Source: Nitrososphaeria archaeon (lineage in GTDB: Archaea; Thermoproteota; Nitrososphaeria; Nitrososphaerales; Nitrososphaeraceae). Taken from it: a stretch of DNA of 23,428 nucleotides. The position numbers and the translations under genes were made by a program. Below are positions 6,975 to 15,000 of this stretch, piece after piece; position 1 is the stretch's first letter, and each line of letters begins with the position of its first letter. The notes beneath the pieces are model-generated. The model was not told the origin of the DNA. It did not search any database and worked only from the letters and a program-made list of their open reading frames with translations. The DNA is taken from contig JAJPIN010000227.1 of NCBI GenBank assembly GCA_021324715.1, positions 1 to 23,428 on the forward strand. The letters are read 5' to 3'.

Positions 6975-7195
6975 GTGGAGTTAGTGCGAGCAACGGTATG
7001 AGACAGAATAAATTAATTGGATTGATATTACTCATAGTTCCTTCACTTTTTTTCATATTTTTTTCATATTTGTTGTTATTTACGCGATGGGATATTCTTG
7101 TGATAAAAACAACCCTGATTATTATAGTAGGTATCCTGATGAGCGTACTTGTTTGGATGGGCTATACTATGGCTACTGCTCCCCGCGAGAAATGA
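6971..7195 (+). CDS. small two-helix membrane protein (74 aa)
   Basis: Unknown family. Two hydrophobic helices span roughly residues 15-37 (LIGLILLIVPSLFFIFFSYLLLF) and 45-68 (KTTLIIIVGILMSVLVWMGYTMA), joined by a short loop with TRWD. The N-terminal 14 residues are polar and the tail is TAPREK. The ATG overlaps the Ard1 stop in ATGA, so it is translationally coupled to the acetyltransferase. The gene ends seven bases before the convergent trm5 stop. Reality as a gene is supported by coupling and composition; function cannot be inferred. Confidence 0.7.
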   Translation: MSGVSASNGMRQNKLIGLILLIVPSLFFIFFSYLLLFTRWDILVIKTTLIIIVGILMSVLVWMGYTMATAPREK

Positions 7196-7202
7196 ATTCT
7201 TA

Positions 7203-8045
7203 CTAAATTATCTCTACGTCAGAAACGACTTGATAAAACCGAGGTCCTACTTCTCTCACAATTCTAACATTTTCAATTTTGTGGTTAAATTTACTGAATG
7301 TTTCTGAAGTATCCTTAAGTCCCTCCTTCAATGCAATTTTCTTATTGTCTGCCCCAACATGCGCAAAATAGTGTACGATCCCCTTATTGTTTGCAAGGGA
7401 ACTTATTGCAACGTCTACAAAATCTCTTGCTCTTTCTGGTAATGGCATCAAAACCCGATTGGCAATACCTCTAAGTTTTTCGGATATTTCTAAATTAGCA
7501 TCACCAAGAATTGGAAATACATTACCTACTACATTATTGATCTGTATATTCTCTTTACAGAGATCATAAGCAATCGGATTTGAGTCAATTGAATAAATTT
7601 TAGCCGATTTATTATTATGCGATATAATGATCGAAAATGTTCCTACACCGGCGAACATATTTACAATTACTTCATCCGGTCCAATCAATTTCGAGATTCT
7701 CAATCTCTCAGTTGATAACCTGGGGGAAAAGTATGTATTCATGACATCTACTTTAAAAACACATCCGTGTTCCCTATATTGAGTTATTGTGGTATTTTCA
7801 CCTGATAGCAATACCAATTTGCGCAATCTGAAATCGCCTTCTACTCCTGATACTTGACAGAATACTGATTTTACAGACTTTATTTGATCAATCAAAGTAG
7901 CGGCTATTAATTTCTTTTTTGAAGCTAACGTTTCTGGAATCTTGATAATGGCAATAGAGCCTATAATATCAAAAGAAGAACATAGATTTTCTAGCTCACT
8001 CATCTCGAGTTTCTTTTGCAGTACAGCTTTAAGCATTTTTGTCAT
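7203..8045 (-). CDS. trm5: Trm5-family tRNA (guanine-37) methyltransferase
   Basis: Class I SAM-dependent methyltransferase of the Trm5/Tyw2 group, which forms m1G37 next to the anticodon to prevent frameshifting and, in archaea, starts wyosine synthesis. Diagnostic blocks are REHGCVFKVDVMNTYFSPRLSTER (91-114), the SAM motif VIVNMFAGVGTFS (126-138), acidic post-strand IDSNPIAYDLCKENI (153-167), and a C-terminal GPRFYQVVSDVEI strand. At the catalytic NLP-type motif it reads NRVLMPLPERA (197-207), with proline where Trm5 usually has asparagine. At 280 aa it lacks most of the N-terminal D1 domain of longer Trm5 forms. It begins 15 bases after the ABCE1 stop and is surely in the same operon. Whether it makes m1G37, a Taw22-type dual product or a Tyw2-like product is unresolved. 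Confidence 0.82.
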   Translation of the reverse strand: MTKMLKAVLQKKLEMSELENLCSSFDIIGSIAIIKIPETLASKKKLIAATLIDQIKSVKSVFCQVSGVEGDFRLRKLVLLSGENTTITQYREHGCVFKVDVMNTYFSPRLSTERLRISKLIGPDEVIVNMFAGVGTFSIIISHNNKSAKIYSIDSNPIAYDLCKENIQINNVVGNVFPILGDANLEISEKLRGIANRVLMPLPERARDFVDVAISSLANNKGIVHYFAHVGADNKKIALKEGLKDTSETFSKFNHKIENVRIVREVGPRFYQVVSDVEII

Positions 8046-8060
8046 GCTTTGACTAGCCTG

Positions 8061-9857
8061 TCAATCTCTCTTATAATAATCTCCAGAATATTTTTGGGCT
8101 CTGTCTAATCTTCCACCCAATTTATTTATTCTTGGACGTCCAGTATTCTCATCGCGCCTATATGTTACGGACAAATTCTCAAGAAACTTGTTCATTCCGA
8201 TTTCTTTATTTGTTGGTGATTCAACAATTCCTTGCTCGCCCGGATTTCCTGAAAAGATCATTAAAGAATCTGCGACCAAATCTATTAGCTGCATATCGTG
8301 ATCAACTATTATCGCAGATTTTCCCTGCGATTTTACAAATCTGTGAAGAAATTTTGCAATGTTAATCCTATCCTCCACATCTAGGAATGCAGATGGTTCA
8401 TCTAACGCATAAATCTCTGCAGGTCTTATAAGCGAGCAACATACAGCTACTTTTTGAAGCTCTCCACCACTCAAGGTTTCTACCTTTTTATCATAAAGTT
8501 TTTTGATACCCATTGGGTCTACAATTTGCTGCTCTATAGTAGAATCTTCAATCGGACCTTCAAAGGCAGCACTCAAAAGTGATTCAACGTTACCATCAAA
8601 ATCATTTTGCAAGTATTGTGGTTTATACGAAATACTTGCATGAATATTGATTTGTCCAGTATCAGGTTTTTCTATGCCAGCTATCATTTTCATAAAGGTG
8701 GTCTTCCCCAATGCATTAGCGCCGACCAACCCTACTATTTCTCCTTCTCTGATTTGTCCAGAAGAAACTTTTAGCTTAAAAGTAGGAAATGATTTAGTTA
8801 AATTGGAAAAGGTTGTCAATGGTTTTTCTGGTATTAGTTCTTCATTTTTATTTGAACTATTGAACTTAAATGATTTTTCTCTGAACCTGATATTTTCTGC
8901 AGGTATAAAGCCATCCAAAAAGGAATTTATGCCTACTCTTGTTCCTTGAATTGGTGCAGCGATTCCGTAAGCACCTGGTTCTCCATACAAGATATGGATA
9001 TAGTCTGACAAGTAGTCTAAAAGCGTCAAATCATGTTCAACAACCATAACACTTTTGCCATCAACTGCAAGTTGCTTTATTGTCCTTGCAACTGCTAGAC
9101 GCTGGTAGATATCATTGTATGATGAGGGTTCATCGAAGAAGTAATAATCTGCATCTCTGTTGACCGTTATGGCAACTGCTAGTCGTTGTAATTCTCCGCC
9201 ACTGAGTTCTGATATCAATCGATCTAAAGACTTGTTTAGGGATAATTGTTCGATAACCAAATTAATCATACCTCTTTCATCATATTTATTCAACAGCTCT
9301 CGAGTCGTTCCTTTAAATGCCTTCGGTATTAATTGAACCATTTGAGGTTTAATTGAGGTTCGTAATTTGCCTAAAGAAATTTTCTCAAAATGAGGTTTTA
9401 ACTCTGTTCCTTGGAAGTTTTTTAATATTTCATCCCATCCTAGATCAGATTCATAGCTTCCGAAATTTGGTTTAATAGTTCCTGATAAAATATTCAAAAC
9501 TGTGGATTTTCCAATTCCATTGCGTCCCAATAATCCTACTACAGAACCTTTCTTTAGTAACGGAATATGATATAGTCTGAATGAATTTATTCCATATTGA
9601 TGTATTTTATGCTCACCAATTTCCTTAGCTAAATTCACTATCACTATTGCATCAAATGGACATTTTTTGACGCAAATTCCACATCCTGTACATAATTCTT
9701 CAGAAATTACGGCCTTTCCATCCTCAGGTCTCTGAACAATACATTCGCCACCAGTCTTGTTCACGGGGCAGTACACAATACATTCCAAACCACATTTCTT
9801 TGGCTGACAGAGTTCTTCATCCAATACGGCCACCCTGTGAGTAGAACTAGAATTCAT
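8061..9857 (-). CDS. rli1: ABCE1 / Rli1 ribosome-recycling ATPase
   Basis: Twin-ATPase iron-sulfur protein that splits post-termination ribosomes into subunits together with aRF1/Pelota. The N-terminal ferredoxin-like region carries nine cysteines (17, 22, 26, 30, 39, 56, 59, 62, 66), including CTGCGICVKKCPF, for two 4Fe-4S clusters. NBD1 has GRNGIGKST (111-119), LSGGELQ (218-224) and FFDEPSS (240-246); NBD2 has GANALGKTT (379-387), LSGGELQ (462-468) and ALDEPSA. The tail ending GRPRINKLGGRLDRAQ is the family signature. At 598 aa it is full length. A TATA-like AATTATAAATTATT lies about 30 bases before the ATG on the minus strand. It heads an operon with trm5, linking recycling to tRNA modification. 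Confidence 0.98.
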   Translation of the reverse strand: MNSSSTHRVAVLDEELCQPKKCGLECIVYCPVNKTGGECIVQRPEDGKAVISEELCTGCGICVKKCPFDAIVIVNLAKEIGEHKIHQYGINSFRLYHIPLLKKGSVVGLLGRNGIGKSTVLNILSGTIKPNFGSYESDLGWDEILKNFQGTELKPHFEKISLGKLRTSIKPQMVQLIPKAFKGTTRELLNKYDERGMINLVIEQLSLNKSLDRLISELSGGELQRLAVAITVNRDADYYFFDEPSSYNDIYQRLAVARTIKQLAVDGKSVMVVEHDLTLLDYLSDYIHILYGEPGAYGIAAPIQGTRVGINSFLDGFIPAENIRFREKSFKFNSSNKNEELIPEKPLTTFSNLTKSFPTFKLKVSSGQIREGEIVGLVGANALGKTTFMKMIAGIEKPDTGQINIHASISYKPQYLQNDFDGNVESLLSAAFEGPIEDSTIEQQIVDPMGIKKLYDKKVETLSGGELQKVAVCCSLIRPAEIYALDEPSAFLDVEDRINIAKFLHRFVKSQGKSAIIVDHDMQLIDLVADSLMIFSGNPGEQGIVESPTNKEIGMNKFLENLSVTYRRDENTGRPRINKLGGRLDRAQKYSGDYYKRD

Positions 9858-10187
9858 ATGTAACTTTACTAGAAAGTATGAAAGAATAATTTATAATTGT
9901 TGAGGATCACAATAACTGAGTGTTTGATTTAGCGCTAATAAATCATATTATGTGATTTGAGCTTAAATTCTGACCAATAATGAGGTGCATACATTATCTC
10001 ATATGATTCATTTATCATTAACGTGCGTAATTTCAACTTAGTCACACTATGTCTCCCTTTGCAAGGAATTATTGATTTAAACTAAGGATTCGTAAGAGGT
10101 TCGAACAGGTCATTTTATTCAGGGTGTTCACCTATATTAAATCTCTACATGGCAACATTAAATTATCCCCAAGTGCTAAACATTGTC
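9858..10187. other. intergenic region between rli1 and 5S rRNA
   Basis: This 330-base gap holds divergent control sequences and no convincing gene. The rli1 TATA-like element lies near 9882-9895. Farther upstream are a perfect 10-base palindrome TTAGCGCTAA (9929-9938), nested in a GATTTA/TAAATC hairpin (9926-9944), and an AAATCA/TGATTT inverted repeat (9941-9959). TTAAATTA near 10157-10165 is a candidate box A for the 5S transcript. Confidence 0.4.
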
Positions 10188-10306
10188 AAGCCGGCCATAG
10201 TAACAGGGCGCGACCCGGTCCCATTCCGAACCCGGAAGTCAAACCTGTTATCGCTGCTGTGTTACTGATCTACGTGAGTGGTTGGGAAGCAGCAGTGCTG
10301 GCATCT
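10188..10306 (+). rRNA. rrf: 5S ribosomal RNA
   Basis: The terminal helix is formed by GCCGGC (10190-10195) and GCTGGC (10297-10302), which pair with one G-U. Between them are the conserved 5S blocks: CCATAG, the loop C region CCCATTCCGAACCCGGAAGT with its Watson-Crick arm, TCAAACCTGTTATCG, and GGTTGGGAAGC near the 3' end. The stem-to-stem span of 113 bases is slightly below the usual 120, so the ends could extend a few bases further. The gene is free-standing, not linked to 16S or 23S in the window, as is usual for Nitrososphaerota. A candidate box A (TTAAATTA) lies about 27 bases upstream. Confidence 0.93.
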
Positions 10307-10348
10307 TGTTATGATACAATTGCTATCAATTATCTTAAGGGGTCTGTA

Positions 10349-10933
10349 CTATCGGCTAATCTTTTCTCCAAGATGCAAATCGCCGAGCAAAGATTGTACG
10401 TTCATAGCTACATTGTCCAAAATTTCATAGAGAAAGACAAATTCCCTAGGATGCCAGATACGACATTCAATTAAACAGGCAAGGTTAACTACACGAGTCG
10501 ATATGGTTCTAGTTACCTCTGATTTTAAGTTCTGAAATAAGAAATTACTAATACGCTGATCATTATTCAATCTAGTTGCTAGGATGCTACCACTCCAACC
10601 TGCTTCATTTACCACACCATCAGTTAAACTATACCATAGTTTAGAATTCAAAAGATTCTGGTGGTTAAAATCATTTTCAATTAAAAACTTATTTTGAACA
10701 AGACAATAGATATTGTGAAATGGCCCCATCCTTACCACATCTTCCGAACCAATATAGTCTATGCTTCCAGAAAGCATTGTTATAAAGCCGTCTCTGTTTG
10801 TCAACCATTTTTCAAAATAAGGCCTGTACTGTGGAAGTATATCGGTATTGAACTGTCCAATTCTACACCTAATATCCTCTAAACCTAACAGCTCTATTAT
10901 CTCTTTGATTTGAAGAATTGGCAATGATATCAT
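10349..10933 (-). CDS. hypothetical protein (194 aa)
   Basis: Family not recognised. The 194-aa soluble-looking product begins MISLPILQIKEIIELLGLED (helical) and is rich in aromatic residues (RPYFEKWL, SKLWYSLTDG, EAGWSGS, RIWHPREF). It has two cysteines in VVNLACLIECRIWHP and no transmembrane segment or nucleotide-binding motif. It sits alone between 5S rRNA and the aminopeptidase, on the minus strand, ending 43 bases from the 5S 3' end, so the two transcripts converge. The continuous 585-base frame and normal composition support a real gene. It may be lineage-specific. Confidence 0.6.
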   Translation of the reverse strand: MISLPILQIKEIIELLGLEDIRCRIGQFNTDILPQYRPYFEKWLTNRDGFITMLSGSIDYIGSEDVVRMGPFHNIYCLVQNKFLIENDFNHQNLLNSKLWYSLTDGVVNEAGWSGSILATRLNNDQRISNFLFQNLKSEVTRTISTRVVNLACLIECRIWHPREFVFLYEILDNVAMNVQSLLGDLHLGEKISR

Positions 10934-10978
10934 TAAGAGTAGTTACGTGACAGCATATAACCTCATTTTTATCAAGCA

Positions 10979-12466
10979 TTACAATGGATTATGATTCGCA
11001 ACATACTTCAAGATTGTTCTGATACCAAAACCAGTAGCTCCTTTAGGATTGTATGATTTTTCCTTTGTCCCTTCTTGGTTCCAAGCCGTCCCTGCAATAT
11101 CAAGATGTACCCAAGGGATATCGTCAACGAAGTTGGACAAGAATGCTGCAGCAGTAATTGCTCCTGCAGGACGACCTCCAATATTCTTTATATCCGCATT
11201 TGAACTTTTCAATTGTTCTTTGTGCTCTTCAAACAGTGGCAACTGCCAAATTTTTTCACCAGTTTGATTTGAACACTCTAGGATTTTCGTTACTAATTCT
11301 TTATCATTACCTACGAGTGCTGCTACATTAGTACCCAGTGCAATAATTGCAGCGCCTGTTAAAGTCGCCATATCTATGATAGCCTTGGGAGCAAAAATTT
11401 TTACCCCATATGAAAGTGCATCACCAAGAATTATTCTTCCTTCTGCATCAGTATTTATAACTTCTACAGTTTTTCTGTTATACATCCTGATTATGTCACC
11501 AGGTCTGTATGAGCTACCTGAAGGCATATTTTCTACCGCCGGTATTATACCTATAACATTTGATTCAAGATTAAGATCAGATACAGCTTTCATGATCCCC
11601 AGTATGTTGCATCCTCCGCATTTATCAAATTTCATCTCTTCCATTTTTTCGGAAGGCTTAATGGAGATTCCACCGGTATCAAAGGTAACTGCCTTCCCAA
11701 CAATTACTATCGGCTTCTCATTTTTTGTTGTACCAGAATATTCTAGCACTATAAGTTTTGGAGAGCTAGAGCTTCCCTTACCTACGGCCAGAATACCTCC
11801 AAACCCTTTGGATTCCATTTCGCCCTCTTCGATAATACTTACCTTCAGTTTCTGATTCTTTGATAAGTCCAATGCGAAAGTCGCAAGATCTTTTGGTGAA
11901 CAATCATTTGGGGGCAAGTTACTTAAATTACGAGTAAATATTACCGCGTCAGATACTACAGCTGATCGTTGGATTATTTTCTTATTATTTTCAAGGTCAT
12001 TTCTTACCAATATCCTAACGTGACTAAGCTCATTACCATCCTTCTCTCTCTTGTAGTTATCGAAGGAATAGTCCGTTAATTTGATTCCTTCTACCAAAGC
12101 TGAAAGATGGTCTTTATCGATACTTATAAATGGATTTAAAACGAATTCACTTATTCCTAATTCTTTTGACTTCTTAACCACTTTTCCAGTCAAATTTCTT
12201 GTTTTCTCAGGGTTTAGATTTTTTTTATCTCCCATTCCTAACAGTAAAGTTCGTTTTATGCGAGATCCCGCAATATTATGAATGACGCATATTGTTCCAT
12301 CTTTTCCCGCAAATTCCTTTGCTTCAATAATTTCGCGAATAAAAGGATCAAAATCAGGAGTCATTTCTGATAGCGACAAAGATGAAAGTTCATCAGTAAA
12401 GACATAATTTGCTAGTAATTGAGTTTTCAAAGATGAAATATTGTTCTCAGCTTCAATAACTACCAT
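10979..12466 (-). CDS. pepA: leucyl aminopeptidase, M17 family
   Basis: Cytosolic two-metal exopeptidase that removes N-terminal residues from peptides. Metal and catalytic residues are all visible (numbered from the start chosen here): VGKAVTFDTGG (K258, D263), MKFDKCGGC (D281) and NTDAEGR (D340, E342, R344). The N-terminal 160 residues match the variable M17 domain. I prefer ATG 12466 (495 aa) over ATG 12484. A TATA element TTTATTTTAAA (12487-12497, minus strand) is centred about 26 bases before 12466 but only about 8 before 12484, and the extra residues MLVIFT have no family support. The usual methionine-glycine after the D281 position is KCGGC here, a variation that does not remove a ligand. 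Confidence 0.95.
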   Translation of the reverse strand: MVVIEAENNISSLKTQLLANYVFTDELSSLSLSEMTPDFDPFIREIIEAKEFAGKDGTICVIHNIAGSRIKRTLLLGMGDKKNLNPEKTRNLTGKVVKKSKELGISEFVLNPFISIDKDHLSALVEGIKLTDYSFDNYKREKDGNELSHVRILVRNDLENNKKIIQRSAVVSDAVIFTRNLSNLPPNDCSPKDLATFALDLSKNQKLKVSIIEEGEMESKGFGGILAVGKGSSSSPKLIVLEYSGTTKNEKPIVIVGKAVTFDTGGISIKPSEKMEEMKFDKCGGCNILGIMKAVSDLNLESNVIGIIPAVENMPSGSSYRPGDIIRMYNRKTVEVINTDAEGRIILGDALSYGVKIFAPKAIIDMATLTGAAIIALGTNVAALVGNDKELVTKILECSNQTGEKIWQLPLFEEHKEQLKSSNADIKNIGGRPAGAITAAAFLSNFVDDIPWVHLDIAGTAWNQEGTKEKSYNPKGATGFGIRTILKYVANHNPL

Positions 12467-12486
12467 GGTAAAAATCACTAGCATAC

Positions 12487-12497
12487 TTTATTTTAAA
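12487..12497 (-). promoter_or_regulatory. TATA box of pepA
   Basis: TTTAAAATAAA (minus strand) is centred 26 bases before ATG 12466. It decides between the two candidate starts, because transcription would begin inside the longer reading frame. Confidence 0.5.
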
Positions 12498-12689
12498 GTA
12501 TTGAAGGTTTAGCGGAATATTTGCAAATCATTTTCAAGAGTTGACGGCTAATGTGCAAATGCATTATTATGAAATTTGAGAAAATCCTCAATCAATACGA
12601 CCTTCTATTACGTAGGTGTTTGGTTAATTAATGCCGTCTTGTTATAATTTTGAAAAATGTGTAAAAATTAGTAATAAGAATCAAAGAGA

Positions 12690-12700
12690 TTTATTATATA
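12690..12700 (+). promoter_or_regulatory. TATA box of the RecA/KaiC-like gene
   Basis: TTTATTATATA is centred about 22 bases before ATG 12717 and 46 before ATG 12741. The predicted transcript would start near 12720, so the translation start may be the downstream ATG. Confidence 0.45.
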
Positions 12701-12707
12701 CCTATAA

Positions 12708-14117
12708 GTGGGAGTAATGTCAAATCGAAGAAGAACAGATATGGAGAAGAGATCTTATTCAAGTAATCATAGTTTTCTAGATATCCCATTTGAGCTCAGA
12801 GAATTCATAAAAAATGACACTTATTCTTTACTTGTTAAGGGTCCTTCGGGTAGTGGAAAAACCACTCTATCTCTAAGTCTGTTACGTTCATTAAAAGAAA
12901 AAAATAATTTTTTCTATATTTCCACTAGGTCTTCTCCAAAACAATTGTTTGAACACTACCCGTGGCTGCGAAAAATCATTAAGCCCCCAAATGAAAATAT
13001 TGACAGTCAGGATGTTGGACAAAATCTTTCCTCTTTTGAGGATGCACGTCTGGACGAACCAGAATCGCTTTTTGAGAGAGTAACCAATCAATTGATGGAT
13101 GTTAAAAATCCTGTAATAATTATCGATAGCTGGGACTCTGTTGCATCATTAATGGATAGGGAAGCACGGTTAAACAACGAAAGGGTCCTCCAAACATGGA
13201 GAGAAAGAGCAAAAGCAAAATTGATTTTTACAAGTGAAAATTCAGTAGAATCCAATCTGGAATTCATAGTAGATGGAGTTATTGAGTTAAATTATGAATT
13301 TATGGAAGAGCTACGAATAAGAAGCTTATTTCTCAAAAAACTAAGAGGAATTCAAATTAAGAGGTCTCTCCATTTCTTTACTCTTAAAGATACATTATTG
13401 CATTGCTTTGATAGCTATGATCCAAGACAATTCAAAATCTATAACACAACTAAAAAAATGTTAAATGTAACAGGCTTTTCAAAACAAATATTGCAGACCG
13501 GACATCAAGATCTTGACAAGTACATCGGAAGCTTACCACAAGGGGGATTGATAACAATCGAAAAGGAAAATACATTATCAGATGATATAGTACTTCTATT
13601 CTTAAATGACATATTGTATTATTTTTCAAAAATGAATTATTGTTTTCTTTTAGATTCATCTATTAAAGATGATATGATACTTACATTCAAATCTTATTTT
13701 CAGAATTATGCTAAATTATATACACTAGATAGAATCGGTTCAACAGAAAATTCAATACGAAACGAAAAAAACCAGAAAGACGTTTTCTACAAAAATGTAG
13801 CCAAAGTAGTTTCACATCTTGATGGAAAAGAAAAAATTATCAATCTGGTGGGATCACATTCCTTGGAAAATTTTAAACCATCTTCCTCCGATATTGAGGA
13901 TTTCTGTAGATTCATAAAGAAAAAATTTGAGCTTTCAATATTGGTCCTAAATTCAAATAGTAATTTAGAAAAATATTTATCAGCGTCAGATATACACCTG
14001 AAGTTTATGCTGATATGTGGAACTCTTTTTATGAAGTGTACAACACCTTCATCAGCATTATTTGGTATACGTGTTGTTAATTCCGTACCTCAGATCCGAT
14101 TAGATCATGTTTTGTAA
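12708..14117 (+). CDS. tandem RecA-like ATPase of the KaiC/GvpD group
   Basis: Cytoplasmic P-loop protein related to KaiC-like ATPases and to proteins often labelled GvpD in archaeal genomes. The first RecA domain is intact: Walker A KGPSGSGKTT (44-53), a strand FFYISTRSSPKQL (68-80) and Walker B NPVIIIDSWDS (134-144). It also has ELRIRSLFLKKLRGIQIKRSLHFF, the end block of KaiC domains. A second domain opens with TGHQDLDKYIGSLPQGGLITI (264-284), equal to the start of a KaiC domain. Its P-loop is replaced by EKENTLSDD, so it should not bind ATP in the normal way. Start choices are GTG 12708, ATG 12717 or ATG 12741. It overlaps the convergent winged-helix gene by 18 bases. Gas vesicle genes are absent, so a regulatory or signalling role is more likely than flotation. 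Confidence 0.75.
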   Translation: MGVMSNRRRTDMEKRSYSSNHSFLDIPFELREFIKNDTYSLLVKGPSGSGKTTLSLSLLRSLKEKNNFFYISTRSSPKQLFEHYPWLRKIIKPPNENIDSQDVGQNLSSFEDARLDEPESLFERVTNQLMDVKNPVIIIDSWDSVASLMDREARLNNERVLQTWRERAKAKLIFTSENSVESNLEFIVDGVIELNYEFMEELRIRSLFLKKLRGIQIKRSLHFFTLKDTLLHCFDSYDPRQFKIYNTTKKMLNVTGFSKQILQTGHQDLDKYIGSLPQGGLITIEKENTLSDDIVLLFLNDILYYFSKMNYCFLLDSSIKDDMILTFKSYFQNYAKLYTLDRIGSTENSIRNEKNQKDVFYKNVAKVVSHLDGKEKIINLVGSHSLENFKPSSSDIEDFCRFIKKKFELSILVLNSNSNLEKYLSASDIHLKFMLICGTLFMKCTTPSSALFGIRVVNSVPQIRLDHVL

Positions 14118-14411
14118 TTTCGCACTGTAATCTTCTTCAGAATTTTGGTTGAGGGACATTGGTAACAGATGCATCATTTGCTCATAGTAATCTAGAAATG
14201 TGGAACCCTTGTTAGTAACTTTATACACCAACTTAGTACCATTATTTTGTTCCACAATCAAACCAAAGTTCAAAAGGGAATCAATATAATTTCTACATTG
14301 GTCATTACTCAGCATGGCTTTATACATGATTTTCGTTCTCGTCTCCTCTCTCATTGCGGATCGCAGTATGGCTGCAATGACTCCGTACTTACTCCTATTT
14401 TTCATGTCCAT
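14100..14411 (-). CDS. winged-helix DNA-binding protein (HTH_45-like)
   Basis: A 103-aa archaeal winged-helix protein. IAAILRSAMREETRTKIMYKAMLSNDQCRNYIDSLLNFGLI gives helices 1-3 with the recognition helix in SNDQCRNYIDSLLNFGLI, and IVEQNNGTKLVYKVTNKGSTFLDYYEQM gives the wing and the C-terminal dimerisation helix. This fits the small HTH_45-type regulators abundant in Nitrososphaerota. The TATA-like GTTATATT (14427-14434, minus strand) is about 26 bases before ATG 14405 and 20 before ATG 14411, so residue 3 may be the true start. It converges on the RecA-like gene with an 18-base overlap of coding ends, suggesting a functional or at least antisense relation. Target genes are unknown. Confidence 0.8.
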   Translation of the reverse strand: MDMKNRSKYGVIAAILRSAMREETRTKIMYKAMLSNDQCRNYIDSLLNFGLIVEQNNGTKLVYKVTNKGSTFLDYYEQMMHLLPMSLNQNSEEDYSAKLQNMI

Positions 14412-14613
14412 TAAATGAAGTTATGGAATATAACATGAGTGAAACTATTAAATAGAAACATACTTGACAAGAATCAACTACAAAAATTAGAATAATGTTT
14501 TATTCTATTTTTCTGATACTAATTCTTGTTTCATAAAATAAGATTTGTTAATCTTTCATTAAATTTTGCACTAATAAATTTCAAGATTCTTGTACTTGTA
14601 GACACCCCTGACA

Positions 14614-14865
14614 TTAATCTATATCCTTTAAATTAAGCACACAATCGGTCATGACGGGCTTTAACCTTTGGAATTTTATTTTCCCTTTGCTTATTTTTCC
14701 TGATTTCTGCATAGAAAGTGTTTTAGTCTTCATAGACATAATATGATCGTTGCAGACTAACCCTATCATGTACTCCCCACTTTCGGATAATATGGAAACA
14801 ATACTCGATGGGGGGAAGCTACATGATTTGCCATTCATCCTTATGCTACATTTCTCAGGAAGCAT
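14614..14865 (-). CDS. small cysteine-bearing hypothetical protein (83 aa)
   Basis: No named family, but the pattern CSIRMNGKSCSFPPSSIVSIL, GEYMIGLVCNDHIMSMKTKTLSMQ, KGKIKFQRLKPVMTDCVLNL looks like a small protein I recall as widespread in Nitrososphaerales. It has cysteines at 6, 15, 38 and 75, and C38-x-x-H41 with C6 and C15 could form a metal site. No membrane segment. It lies between the winged-helix gene and tfb, on the same strand as both, with 202 bases to the former and 135 from tfb. Function unknown; a metal-binding or redox-sensitive role is only a possibility. Confidence 0.6.
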   Translation of the reverse strand: MLPEKCSIRMNGKSCSFPPSSIVSILSESGEYMIGLVCNDHIMSMKTKTLSMQKSGKISKGKIKFQRLKPVMTDCVLNLKDID

Positions 14866-14944
14866 TCTTAATTATGAATTAAGATGCAATATAGATTATA
14901 ACATTTTTGTTTGTTCAAGAAGAAAATATAACGCTGACAATTCC

Positions 14945-14967
14945 TTTAATTATTTTAAATAATTAAA
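14945..14967. repeat. near-perfect AT palindrome downstream of tfb
   Basis: Two 11-base arms (TTTAATTATTT and AAATAATTAAA) are exact reverse complements around a single T. It lies 34-56 bases past the tfb stop and about 80 bases before the ATG of the 83-aa gene. It may be a transcription terminator or protein site; AT-richness makes chance possible. Confidence 0.4.
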
Positions 14968-15000
14968 TTTATGGGACCAGAAATAATTTCAATCTGCAAT

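Noticed and set aside
10098..10106. GGTTCGAAC resembling a tRNA T-loop
   Set aside because: The flanks do not form a T-stem or acceptor stem, and no D- or anticodon arm is present upstream. It is an isolated short palindrome.
10124..10474. Plus-strand 116-codon frame across the 5S region
   Set aside because: It runs through the 5S rRNA gene and antisense to the 194-aa gene; the conserved structure of 5S explains the sequence.
12551..12631. 26-codon plus-strand frame between pepA and the RecA-like gene
   Set aside because: Too short, with no promoter at a convincing distance and no recognisable motif.
12708..14117. Gas vesicle regulation by the GvpD-like protein
   Set aside because: No gvpA, gvpE or other gas vesicle gene is seen; the name rests on ATPase similarity alone.
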